From Portibacter marinus (GTDB lineage Bacteria > Bacteroidota > Bacteroidia > Chitinophagales > Saprospiraceae), in assembly GCF_021533195.1 (NCBI RefSeq), contig NZ_JAJNKB010000004.1:62001-126000 (forward strand): DNA of 64,000 nt. The letters run 5' to 3'. The position numbers were made by a program, and so were the translations under genes. This document shows, piece by piece, positions 43,937 to 52,383 of the stretch. Numbering within the stretch: position 1 is the first letter of the stretch; each line of letters begins with the position of its first letter. The notes beneath the pieces were generated by a model. The model was given only the letters and a program-made list of their open reading frames with translations. It was not told the DNA's origin and did not search any database.

Positions 43937-44728
43937 ATGAAAAATTTAATTTGTCTCTTTCTCGCTGTTTTCATTATAGTTGGCTGCGAAAAAGAAAGTA
44001 TCAGTGATCTGCATGCAGAGCTAGAAATCTACGAAACACATTCGTTGATGAGCCCTACTAACAAAAGAGAAGTTTGCCATAAAGGTGAAATCATCAGCAT
44101 TGATCTGACTTCAATACCAGATCACCAGGCACATGGCGATGCCATAGATATGGATGGAGATGGATTTTTTAATATTGATAACCCATGTAGCGAAATTGAT
44201 TGTGATGACACTCTGTATAACCCCGAAAATTTGTGCAGTTGTGTAGAAGGAGAATTAGAGGTGCATGTAGATCCGGATGGCATACCTAACAGCAGTGATG
44301 AATATACGCTCTACGTTTCCCCATCGGACAATGGTTTAGTTACTTATAATGCAACTCAATGGCCTGAATGTGTTGATATTCTTGATCTTCCTAACATATC
44401 TGACCAGGCTGCCGCACTTGCAGATTTTGATGGTATAAACAATACTAGCCTAATTGTGGATCAAATCGGTGATGAAATTTATGCTGCTAATACATGTGTT
44501 AAACTTTCCGTGGAAACAGGCTGTGACTGGTATTTACCTGCACTTGGTGAATTAGAAGCTATGTATCAACAGCTAAGTGGCGATGCTGCCAATAATTTTA
44601 CAGATAGTTATTACTGGAGCTCCACAGAAGCATCAGAATGTAGCGCCTGGTGGATTATCTATGGTGATCATACCATAGGCAATGATGGCAAGTTTAATGG
44701 TGCTTTTGTCCGGTGTGTTCATAGATAG
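43937..44728 (+). CDS. Lipoprotein with metal-binding loop and DUF1566-like domain
   Basis: 263 residues. Lipoprotein signal MKNLICLFLAVFIIVGC (lipobox VGC). A MopE/EF-hand-like loop DMDGDGFFNIDNPCSEIDCDD (shown only as a position: residues 73-93) suggests calcium binding. The C-terminal half matches DUF1566-like secreted domains: GLVTYNATQWPECVDI, GCDWYLPALGELEAMYQQL and SYYWSSTEASE ... NGAFVRCVHR. The family is often found beside fibre-like or sorting-signal proteins. It is likely the first gene of a three-gene cassette ending at the terminator at 48.3 kb. Confidence 0.78.
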   Translation: MKNLICLFLAVFIIVGCEKESISDLHAELEIYETHSLMSPTNKREVCHKGEIISIDLTSIPDHQAHGDAIDMDGDGFFNIDNPCSEIDCDDTLYNPENLCSCVEGELEVHVDPDGIPNSSDEYTLYVSPSDNGLVTYNATQWPECVDILDLPNISDQAAALADFDGINNTSLIVDQIGDEIYAANTCVKLSVETGCDWYLPALGELEAMYQQLSGDAANNFTDSYYWSSTEASECSAWWIIYGDHTIGNDGKFNGAFVRCVHR

Positions 44729-44818
44729 ACTGTCCAGCTACCGAAAATAGGTATTCATATACTGAATTCAGTGATCACAAACCTGAAATTATATTTATTA
44801 ATCTTAAAAAATCAACCT

Positions 44819-45346
44819 ATGAAAATACATACAATTGTCATTTTTCTATTTGGTATCCTTTCAGGGAGTTGGGCAGATGCTCAATCTCTTAGTTCTGAAG
44901 TAATATCATCTGAGGGAAATGTAAGCAATACTTCTACTTTATCTATCGAGTGGACGCTAGGAGAGCTCATGGTAAATAGTGTACACACGGATAACCTTAT
45001 ACTAACGGAAGGTTTCCACCAACCTCTACTCGAGGTTATTGGGATATCTGATTTATTTCCATTGGCGCTTAGAAACGGCAATGACTTAATTAAAGAAGTA
45101 AAGGTAAATGCTTGGCCTAACCCCTTTCATGAGACGGTAAATATTCAAGTTGAAATGCCATATGATCAAGAACTTTTAGTTCAATGCTTTAATGCACAAG
45201 GAAGAAGGATGGCACAACAAAAGCAAATTCTTTCAAATAACATTTCTGAAGTAAGCCTTGATGGTTATGCTTCAGGCCTATATTTTTTGAAAGTCTCTGA
45301 TTTGGCACATAGACACCTCAAAACAATGATAATTAACAAACTCTAA
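44819..45346 (+). CDS. Small T9SS-sorted exported protein
   Basis: 175 residues from signal MKIHTIVIFLFGILSGSWADAQ. The middle (SSEGNVSNTSTLSIEWTLGELMV, about 25-45) is a small beta domain common in Saprospiria. The end is a T9SS type A sorting domain: VNAWPNPFHETVNIQVE and YASGLYFLKVSD. It should be exported across the outer membrane by the type IX system. A start at 44771 is in frame but without a signal. Only 3 bp separate it from the fibre-like gene, so the genes are translationally close. Confidence 0.8.
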   Translation: MKIHTIVIFLFGILSGSWADAQSLSSEVISSEGNVSNTSTLSIEWTLGELMVNSVHTDNLILTEGFHQPLLEVIGISDLFPLALRNGNDLIKEVKVNAWPNPFHETVNIQVEMPYDQELLVQCFNAQGRRMAQQKQILSNNISEVSLDGYASGLYFLKVSDLAHRHLKTMIINKL

Positions 45347-45349
45347 AAA

Positions 45350-48271
45350 ATGAATAAAATGAAAAAATTATATCTCTTACTCATCGCAATACTCTTTTGT
45401 AGTATAATAAGTTATGCTCAGCAAACTCCTGCAGGAATGAAATACCAGGCTGTTGCAAGAGATCTTTCTGGACAAGTGATGTCCGATCAAAAAATTAAAT
45501 TAGAGATTACGCTTTACAGCCAACAAGATCGTAAATCTGTTAAGTACAGCGAAACACACGACATAACTACAAACAAGCTTGGTTTATTTTCTATAACCAT
45601 AGGAGAAGGGAAATCAGGAAGAGGCAACTTTAAAAATGTCCCATGGAGCTCTGAGGACATTTGGATGCAATTAGCCATTGATGAAAATGGCGGAAATAAA
45701 TTTGTAACGCTTAGCGATAGTCGCTTACTGGCGGTACCCTATGCTTTTCACGCTGCAACCGCTAATGCTGTAGTGAGAGATGGTAAGATTTTAAGGGGAG
45801 ATGATTCTGGTATACCTTCACAAGTATGGTCCTTATTTGGAAACAGAAATACTGATCCTGCCAATGATAAATTGGGAACGACCGATTGTGCAGACCTCCT
45901 TATTGTTACCAACAATCTAGAACGACTCAGAATTCTTTGCACTGGGGAAATAGAAATTGATTCTGATTTAGATATTGGCAATGATCTTAATGTTGTTAAT
46001 AATGCCAATATTGGAAATGACCTGACTGTTCAGCAAAATGTAGAGATTAACATTTCAGGTGGGAATTCTATAGTTCATGGTGATTTGGATGTGGTTGATC
46101 AAAGTTCTACCAATCTTACAGGTACATTAAACGTTGATGGAACAACAGATTTGAATAGTAGTCTGGACGTCAACAACGCCAGTCCAACGAATCTGACGGG
46201 CACCCTAAATGTAGATGGAACAACCGATTTGAACAGTAGCCTGGATGTAAACAATACTAGTCCAACCAATTTAACAGGGACTTTGAACGTAGATGGCACA
46301 ACCGATTTGAACAGCAGCCTGGACGTCAACAATGCAAGTCCTACGAACCTGACAGGGATATTAAACGTCGATGGAACAACCGATTTGAATAGTAGTCTGG
46401 ATGTCAATAATGCTAGTTCTACGAATCTGACTGGAACCCTAAATGTAGACGGCACAACGGATTTGAATAGTAGCCTGGACGTCAACAATGCCAGCCCTAC
46501 GAACCTGACAGGGACATTAAACGTCGATGGAACAACAGATCTGAATAGTAGTCTTGATGTCAATAATGCCAGTCCAACGAATCTGACAGGAACCTTAAAT
46601 GTAGACGGCACAACGGATCTTAATAGTAGCCTGGACGTCAACAACGCCAGCCCAACCAATTTAACAGGGACTTTGAACGTAGATGGCACAACCGATTTGA
46701 ATAGTAGCCTGGACGTCAACAATGCAAGTCCTACGAACCTGACAGGGACCTTGAACGTAGATGGAACCACCAGTCTAACGAACCTTACCATGAGTGGAAA
46801 CATCAACATTACAAGTACAACGCCCTCAACTGATTGCGAAACAGGATCGATTGTAACTGATGGCGGTCTGGGAGTGGCTGGAGATGTCAATGTAGGTGGT
46901 GGAGTTCACGTAAAGGGCAATGGTTATGCAACCGGAGCTCAGGAGAATTTTGATGATCACGTCGTGAGAATTGAAGGAGGTAATCACGGTATTGCGGTCA
47001 AATCAAATTTCAATACGCCTACAAGAAATGCAAATTTCATGACCTTCTTTGGTGCTAATGGAGCTCCACTGGCAAGAATTGAAGGATTCAGAGGAATCGG
47101 AGGTGCCGGGCAAACTCAGATGGTTAGTGCTATGATAGTAGAAGGCGCCCAATCCAATGATTCTGTAGCTGTTACACAAACGAACCAGTCGTTGGATCAG
47201 GATCCTGCAGGTGTTCCGGCGAGTGCTGAACAGTTCTTCAATAGCGATTATGGCTTTGCATTATTAACCGGAGCTCTAGAGTTTGTTTATACCATCGTAG
47301 CATTCGTCATAAATCTAGTCGGAGCAGTAGCAACAATCGGTATATTTGGTGATTTTGATGATGTTTACTGGGGAGCAGTAGATATGGTTAAGTCAGGGAT
47401 CATGTTTGGTGGCATTGTCCTCTATAATGAACTCAATCTAGGAGCTACATTTGAATCAGGCGGAGCTGACTACGCTGAATGGTTAGAAGCTGCAGACCAA
47501 ACAGAACAATTCTCTTTTGGTGATGTCGTTGGATTGAAAAGTGGAATGGTCTCTAAGCATTTTGAAGAAGCTGAAAAATACATGGTCATATCGAAAAATC
47601 CAGGTATCGTGGGAGCTATGCCTAAAACTGAAGACAAACGTCATTACGAAAAAGTAGCCTTCATGGGACAAGTTCCTGTAAAAACCATAGGCGATGTAAA
47701 AAAAGGACAATATTTGCTTCCTTCAGTGAGTGAACCAGGCGTTGCTATGGCTGTAGCCAAAGAAGATATGAAAGCTAGAGATTATTCAAGAATCATAGGT
47801 ATCGCATGGGACGATTCAGATCCAAACAGAATATTTAATTACATCAATACTGCCGTCGGCATCAATGCGAATGATATGTCAATGGTTATCGAAAATATGC
47901 AAGTAATGCTCAATAGATTGCAATCATCTATGCAAGAACTCAATCCAAATTTTGAAGCTGTGTATTTTGATACTGGCGATCGAAACATGGATGAGCAGAC
48001 CAAGCATATATCTCAATCACCCAGTTTTGCAAGTATGATTAACAGCCATAGCGCTGGAAAAAGCTTTAACTCAATAGAGGAAGCTTTAGTACCCATAACT
48101 AAGTATGCAGATTCACAAGACCTTAATTTAGCGCAATACCCTTATTTGCTCGATTTAGTCAATGATCCAAGTAATGAGGAATTAGCTGAAAAAACTCTTG
48201 CACATTATACTTCCGTTTTGGAAAACCTTGAAAACTTGTTTATTTCTGCACAAAAATCAAGAACTAAATAG
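45350..48271 (+). CDS. Fibre-like exported protein with 26-residue repeats and G2-like C-terminal region
   Basis: 973 residues. Signal [21 protein letters not shown] (the first ATG adds three residues). Residues about 24-140 are the conserved beta domain common in Bacteroidota fibre proteins ([30 protein letters not shown]). Residues about 254-470 hold eight full and one partial copy of a 26-residue repeat ([20 protein letters not shown], then VNNASP). A hydrophobic segment sits near 635-660. After it, [20 protein letters not shown] and similar text resembles the peptidase_G2 auto-cleavage type of phage tail proteins. No T9SS sorting domain is present. It may be an adhesive or contractile fibre. 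It ends 36 bp before a strong terminator. Confidence 0.78.
46109..46771 (+). repeat. Tandem 78-bp repeats, eight full and one partial
   Basis: Each 78-bp unit encodes a 26-residue repeat. Full units run 46109-46732 and a 39-bp partial unit ends at 46771. The protein is almost identical between units, while codons differ. Units 4-5 resemble 6-7, and unit 3 resembles unit 8, giving a higher-order pattern of about 156 bp and a longer duplication. Confidence 0.9.
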
Positions 48272-48306
48272 ACCTTCTTGAAAACCATTATTAAAACAGG
48301 ACAAAG

Positions 48307-48340
48307 ACGACAGGAGATATAAATTTCCTGTCGTTTTTTC
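48307..48340 (+). terminator. Strong intrinsic terminator of the secreted cassette
   Basis: A 9-bp stem (ACGACAGGA with TCCTGTCGT) and a 10-base loop, followed by a T-run on the plus strand. It lies 36 bp after the stop of the 973-residue gene and marks the end of that operon. Confidence 0.85.
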
Positions 48341-48373
48341 TTAGTGTGCCGCCATTGTTCTTTCCATGCTACC

Positions 48374-49114
48374 CTATATCATTTTAAATCTTTTAACAAC
48401 ATCATCTCGTAATCTTCTGCTAATGGGAATGAGCGAGTTTTGTATCATTAGATACTCGTTGTTTTTATGGATTGAAGTAATGGATTTTAAATTGACGATG
48501 AATGACCTATGAGTTCTAACAAAAGTGTCATTAGGCAAAAGTTTTTCTATATTGCCCATTGGAGTAGAGACATGTAGTTCCTGGTCGCTGGTTTTAATTC
48601 TGCAATAATTTCGGCTGGCCTCCAAAAAAAGTATTTTTTCCATGTGCACCATAATCATTTCTTCATGATGTCGTACAAAAAGCCGGTCCTCCATGACCGT
48701 AAAGGATACCGTCTCCATATCCTTTGACTCTAACTCCATTCTTTCCAATGTGATCTCAATTGCTCTCAACAAATCATCCTTGCGAAATGGCTTGGAAATA
48801 AAAGCATATGGTTTGGCTTCTTTGGCCTTTTTAAAGGTAGCATCGTCCACATTGGAAGTCAAGAATATAACAGGAGTCTGATACAATTTAAGAATTTCTT
48901 TCGCAGCATCGATACCATTCATCTTTCCGCTTAATACAATGTCCATCAAGATGATTTCTGGCTTACTTTCTTGTAAAGCCTTTAAGACATCTTCCGCTTT
49001 TGTGTAGATACCTACCACTTCGTATCCCACGGTTGTCAATTCGATAGAAATATCTGCTGCTATCAACATCTCATCTTCGACAATCATTATTTTGCTGGCT
49101 TCACCTTCCTTCAT
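48374..49114 (-). CDS. LytTR-type response regulator
   Basis: 246 residues. Receiver domain 8-125: IMIVEDEMLIAADI, phosphorylated Asp58 in LMDIVLSGKMNG, VIFLTSNVDD, and the KP pair in AFISKPFRKDDL. Residues about 145-245 form a LytTR DNA-binding domain (ILFLEASRNYCRIKTSDQ, TFVRTHRSFIVNL). It regulates transcription after phosphorylation by the histidine kinase whose gene lies 6 bp upstream on the same strand. LytTR targets are typically direct repeats upstream of the controlled gene; I did not find them reliably. Confidence 0.92.
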   Translation of the reverse strand: MKEGEASKIMIVEDEMLIAADISIELTTVGYEVVGIYTKAEDVLKALQESKPEIILMDIVLSGKMNGIDAAKEILKLYQTPVIFLTSNVDDATFKKAKEAKPYAFISKPFRKDDLLRAIEITLERMELESKDMETVSFTVMEDRLFVRHHEEMIMVHMEKILFLEASRNYCRIKTSDQELHVSTPMGNIEKLLPNDTFVRTHRSFIVNLKSITSIHKNNEYLMIQNSLIPISRRLRDDVVKRFKMI

Positions 49115-49120
49115 GTGGTC

Positions 49121-51019
49121 TTAAACTGCTGATTTAATTTGTGGAGGAAAGTTAAGAATAGCTGCGGTTCCATTCTCTTTTACAATATTTAAAACACCAC
49201 CTAGCTGCATTGTGAGCAAATTGATCAATATGCTTCCAAACCCTGTGCCTTTTTCCTCGCTGGATTTTGCGTCAGGTATTCCATTATCAGCAATAATTAA
49301 TCTATAATTATTCGTGGGTAGTGTTTCTAAGCTAATGGAAATAACGCCCTGCTGTTTTCTAGGGAAAGCGTATTTAATAGCGTTTGTTATCAATTCATTT
49401 GCAATCAGTCCGATTGGAACAGCAGAATCAATATCCATTTCTATTTCATTCATTTCTACTTTTATCAATACATTTTCTGCAATTTCTCCAAAACCGTCTC
49501 TAATAGCTTCACCCATGGTCTTAAAATAGTTGCTCATTTCTATAGAAGCTAAATTTTCGCCTTGATAGAGTTTTTGATGAATTAAAGCCATTGAAGCCAC
49601 TCTGTTTTTGCTTTCAATGATCACATCGTAAGCAGCACTATTTTCGATGCTCTTAGATTGTATATTGAGAAGACTTGAAATGGTCTGCAAGTTATTTTTG
49701 ACCCTATGATGTATCTCCTTTAATAGTAATTCATTCTCCTGATTCTTTAAAGATAATTCTTCTGTAATTTTTCGATTCTTGCGATAGAAGTAGAACACGA
49801 CAAAGAGCAAAGTAGCAAGAATTATTGCTATACCGATGGTCAGCCATTGAATTCTAGTTTTTTGCTTTAATTGTCTTTCTTGTAATAAAAGAGCTTGATC
49901 CTTTTTACCAGTTTCGTACTTGATCACTGCTTCCGATTCTAGATTACTGATTTTGTCATCGATCATTTTGGTTTTTGCTGCCAATCCTTTCCTTTGATAT
50001 TCATAAGCCTTCTCATAATCATTGAGGTTCATATAGGTATCAGCCAGATTAAAATACGGATCCCATATTTGTTCTATACCCCTATTTTCCAGAGATTTGA
50101 CTCCAACTAACATATGATCTAAAGCAGACTCGTAATCACCCTTTAGGCGATATGCATCACCAACTTCTACTCGGTACTGCGCAGCACCTTCTACGCCGAT
50201 TTTATTTTCTACTATTTTCCAGGCTTGTGTTGCATCTTTCAGCATCTCATCAAAGTCTCCTGTTTCTTTCGAAATGTCTGATCTGTAAGAATATGCCCTT
50301 GATTTAATGAATACCTCACTCGGTATGTGTTCATCTACCATTGCTATACAAGTATTGGCAGCTTGATAGGCCTCCTCGTAATTCTTCAGTAATCTGTGAG
50401 AAATGATGAGGTTAAACAGGGTAATTGAGTGATTATAATAGTCTAACTCTTTTTCAAATATCGGAATAGCACTATTGGCATATTTGATGGATTGCTCCGG
50501 TTCTTCTAAGACTCTAAACATAGAGGAAAGGTTCTTGTAGCAGCCTGCAAGTCCCTGTTCATCTTCTAATTCTTCATAAATTTTAATGGCTTCAAAAAGT
50601 ATTTCCTCCGCATTATCATAAGAGTTGTTGTTCATATAATCTATGGAAAGATTCTTATAAGTATCTGCTATTTTTTTTCTGTTTCCGGCTCTTTCAAAGT
50701 GATATAAAGCCTTCTCACCATGGTAGATGATGGAATCAGAACCAAATTTATAGTGGTATCCATGCCAGTTCGATAAGGATGTATGAACATCTCCCATAAG
50801 CTCATGCTCCCCTAGCTCATATGCCTTGTCTAAGGCGCTTAGTGAAATGTCATGAAAGTCAATAGAGTCTTTCGTATAATTTTTTTGCATCCAGGATAGC
50901 GTAGAATCGATAGGTAGCGTTTGGACATCTGAAATGGAGAAAGACTGCGAAGTAAGATGGGCAATGACCAACAAGTAGAAACAGCAACTCGTGGCAATAC
51001 GTGAAATAGTGATGATCAT
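49121..51019 (-). CDS. HisKA_2 histidine kinase with TPR sensor domain
   Basis: 632 residues. Short signal-like start (CCFYLLVIAHLTSQSFSIS), then many TPR helices (about 40-370), one membrane helix near 390-412 (TIGIAIILATLLFVVFYFY), and a kinase core: EIHHRVKNNLQTISSLLNIQ with phospho-acceptor His437 or His438, N box ELITNAIKYAFP, G1 box IADNGIPDA and GTGFGSILINLL. This is the HisKA_2 plus HATPase type, with periplasmic TPRs as the likely sensor. It pairs with the LytTR regulator 6 bp downstream. A full -7/-33 promoter lies about 80 bp upstream. Confidence 0.92.
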   Translation of the reverse strand: MIITISRIATSCCFYLLVIAHLTSQSFSISDVQTLPIDSTLSWMQKNYTKDSIDFHDISLSALDKAYELGEHELMGDVHTSLSNWHGYHYKFGSDSIIYHGEKALYHFERAGNRKKIADTYKNLSIDYMNNNSYDNAEEILFEAIKIYEELEDEQGLAGCYKNLSSMFRVLEEPEQSIKYANSAIPIFEKELDYYNHSITLFNLIISHRLLKNYEEAYQAANTCIAMVDEHIPSEVFIKSRAYSYRSDISKETGDFDEMLKDATQAWKIVENKIGVEGAAQYRVEVGDAYRLKGDYESALDHMLVGVKSLENRGIEQIWDPYFNLADTYMNLNDYEKAYEYQRKGLAAKTKMIDDKISNLESEAVIKYETGKKDQALLLQERQLKQKTRIQWLTIGIAIILATLLFVVFYFYRKNRKITEELSLKNQENELLLKEIHHRVKNNLQTISSLLNIQSKSIENSAAYDVIIESKNRVASMALIHQKLYQGENLASIEMSNYFKTMGEAIRDGFGEIAENVLIKVEMNEIEMDIDSAVPIGLIANELITNAIKYAFPRKQQGVISISLETLPTNNYRLIIADNGIPDAKSSEEKGTGFGSILINLLTMQLGGVLNIVKENGTAAILNFPPQIKSAV

Positions 51020-51342
51020 TGATGAGTATTGTAGGGCGTTAAAAAAGTAGCTATTCCTAAATGTATTGAGAAAAATTGTCAGAAACTAAACTTTGGCTCA
51101 AAACTATGTTTTTTCTTTGAAAGCAAACTTCAGGAAAATTCCTTTCTGTTTACACTTATTAGTACTTGTATCCATCACCATACGGACTTACTAAATTATA
51201 GCCATCCATTTCTGAATATATGAGGCTCAGACATCCAAGAATCCTTAAATAAGAAACTTAGAAAGCATAGTAATACTAGGAGTTAGAGTTATTTCCAGAA
51301 ACAGAACAATTTCTATATCATTCCAATTAGGCAAAATAAAAA
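51020..51342. other. 323-bp intergenic region between the kinase and cheB-like genes
   Basis: AT-rich. It holds the minus-strand promoter of the histidine kinase at 51099-51127 and no open frame of note. I see no clear promoter, terminator, repeat or RNA gene in the remaining 200 bp before the TTG-started CheB gene. Confidence 0.7.
51099..51127 (-). promoter_or_regulatory. Bacteroidota promoter for the kinase/regulator operon
   Basis: Minus-strand TAGTTTTG (51106-51099) fits TAnnTTTG, and TTTG at 51127-51124 lies 17 bases upstream. A start near 51092 leaves a leader of about 70 bases before the ATG at 51019. Confidence 0.65.
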
Positions 51343-52383
51343 TTGACTGTTAACAAGAAACCCTCAAAAAGAGATATTATAGTCGTAGGTTCATCAGCTG
51401 GTGGACTTGACGCTATGATTAATCTTACCACCAATTTACCAAACGACCTGGATGCTTCGATTTTTATGGTACAACATATGCCTGCATATGGAAAGTCTGA
51501 TCTTTCTCATATTCTGGGCAGAAATACAAATTTAAACGTCAAAGAAGCGGAACATGGTGAAAAAATCAAAAACGGTACGATCTACTGTGCAATAACCAAT
51601 CATCATCTTTTGCTCGAAGAAGATCGTATTTTCTTATCGAACGGTCCCAAAGAAAATCGGTTTCGACCTTCAGTAAATGCACTTTCCAGGTCAGCAGCAT
51701 ATAACTACAAAGAGCGTGTCATTGGAATTATCTTAAGTGGTGTACTTGATGATGGCAGTGCCGGAATGTGTACTATTAAAAGATTTAATGGCTTAGGAAT
51801 TACACAATCAACTGAAGACGCGCTCTTTGATAGTATGCCTACTCAGGTTTCAAGATACGTGGATATTGATTATACCCTCTTGGCGAGTGAGATCGGCAAA
51901 CTATTGGGCAAACTTTCAAATCAAACTGTTGCAAAGCCACCTGAAGTGCCTAAAGTGTACGAAAAACAGATGAAAATGGAAATTGAAATCGCTAAGAACA
52001 AGAATGCATTACAAATGGGCGTCTTTGAGAAAGGGAAGTTCACCCCATTGACTTGTCCCGATTGTGAAGGGGCACTGATCGAAGTTCCTGACGAAAAAGT
52101 ATTAAGATTCAGATGTCATACCGGACATGCATTTACTGCTGACGCTCTCCTTTCGGGAGTCACAGAAAACATAGAGGCAGATCTTTGGAATGTAATGAGA
52201 CGTATGGAAGAAGGCAACTTTGTTCTGAATAAGATCGGTCGACAGTTAGAGTCCTATGGAGTCACTGAAGCTTCTCAAAACTTTTATTCTGAAGCGGAAA
52301 AACTAAAAACTAAGTCCACCGTAATTCATGATCTCATAAAAGAAAATGATGTTCTGAATACTAAGAAAATAATTGGCATTTAA
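51343..52383 (+). CDS. CheB-type protein without receiver domain, zinc-knuckle tail
   Basis: 346 residues. The CheB esterase domain (about 12-190) has the catalytic triad by pattern: Ser18 (VGSSAGGLD), His45 (QHMP) and Asp137 (LDDGSAGM). CheB removes methyl or amide groups from chemoreceptors, but no receiver domain precedes it and no CheR or receptor gene is seen nearby. The C-terminal part has CPDC (238-241) and RCHTGH (257-262), a likely zinc knuckle, then helices. Start: a TTG at 51343 fits best because an in-frame TAA lies at 51337-51339 and no ATG occurs before the catalytic motif. Orphan CheB proteins may act outside chemotaxis. The stop overlaps that of selO by 4 bp. Confidence 0.82.
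   Translation: MTVNKKPSKRDIIVVGSSAGGLDAMINLTTNLPNDLDASIFMVQHMPAYGKSDLSHILGRNTNLNVKEAEHGEKIKNGTIYCAITNHHLLLEEDRIFLSNGPKENRFRPSVNALSRSAAYNYKERVIGIILSGVLDDGSAGMCTIKRFNGLGITQSTEDALFDSMPTQVSRYVDIDYTLLASEIGKLLGKLSNQTVAKPPEVPKVYEKQMKMEIEIAKNKNALQMGVFEKGKFTPLTCPDCEGALIEVPDEKVLRFRCHTGHAFTADALLSGVTENIEADLWNVMRRMEEGNFVLNKIGRQLESYGVTEASQNFYSEAEKLKTKSTVIHDLIKENDVLNTKKIIGI

Noticed and set aside
46109-46771. Tandem repeats resembling a CRISPR array
   Set aside because: Units are directly adjacent with no unique spacers, lie in a coding frame, and no cas genes are near.
46099-46890. 263-residue open frame on the minus strand over the 78-bp repeats
   Set aside because: The repeat length is a multiple of three, so an antisense frame stays open by chance; the sense protein has a signal peptide and known domains, the antisense one is a simple Leu/Val/Ser repeat.
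45350-48271. Prophage tail-fibre gene
   Set aside because: The C-terminal region looks like a phage-tail auto-cleavage domain, but there are no other phage genes, and the protein has a signal peptide and a Bacteroidota-specific head domain.
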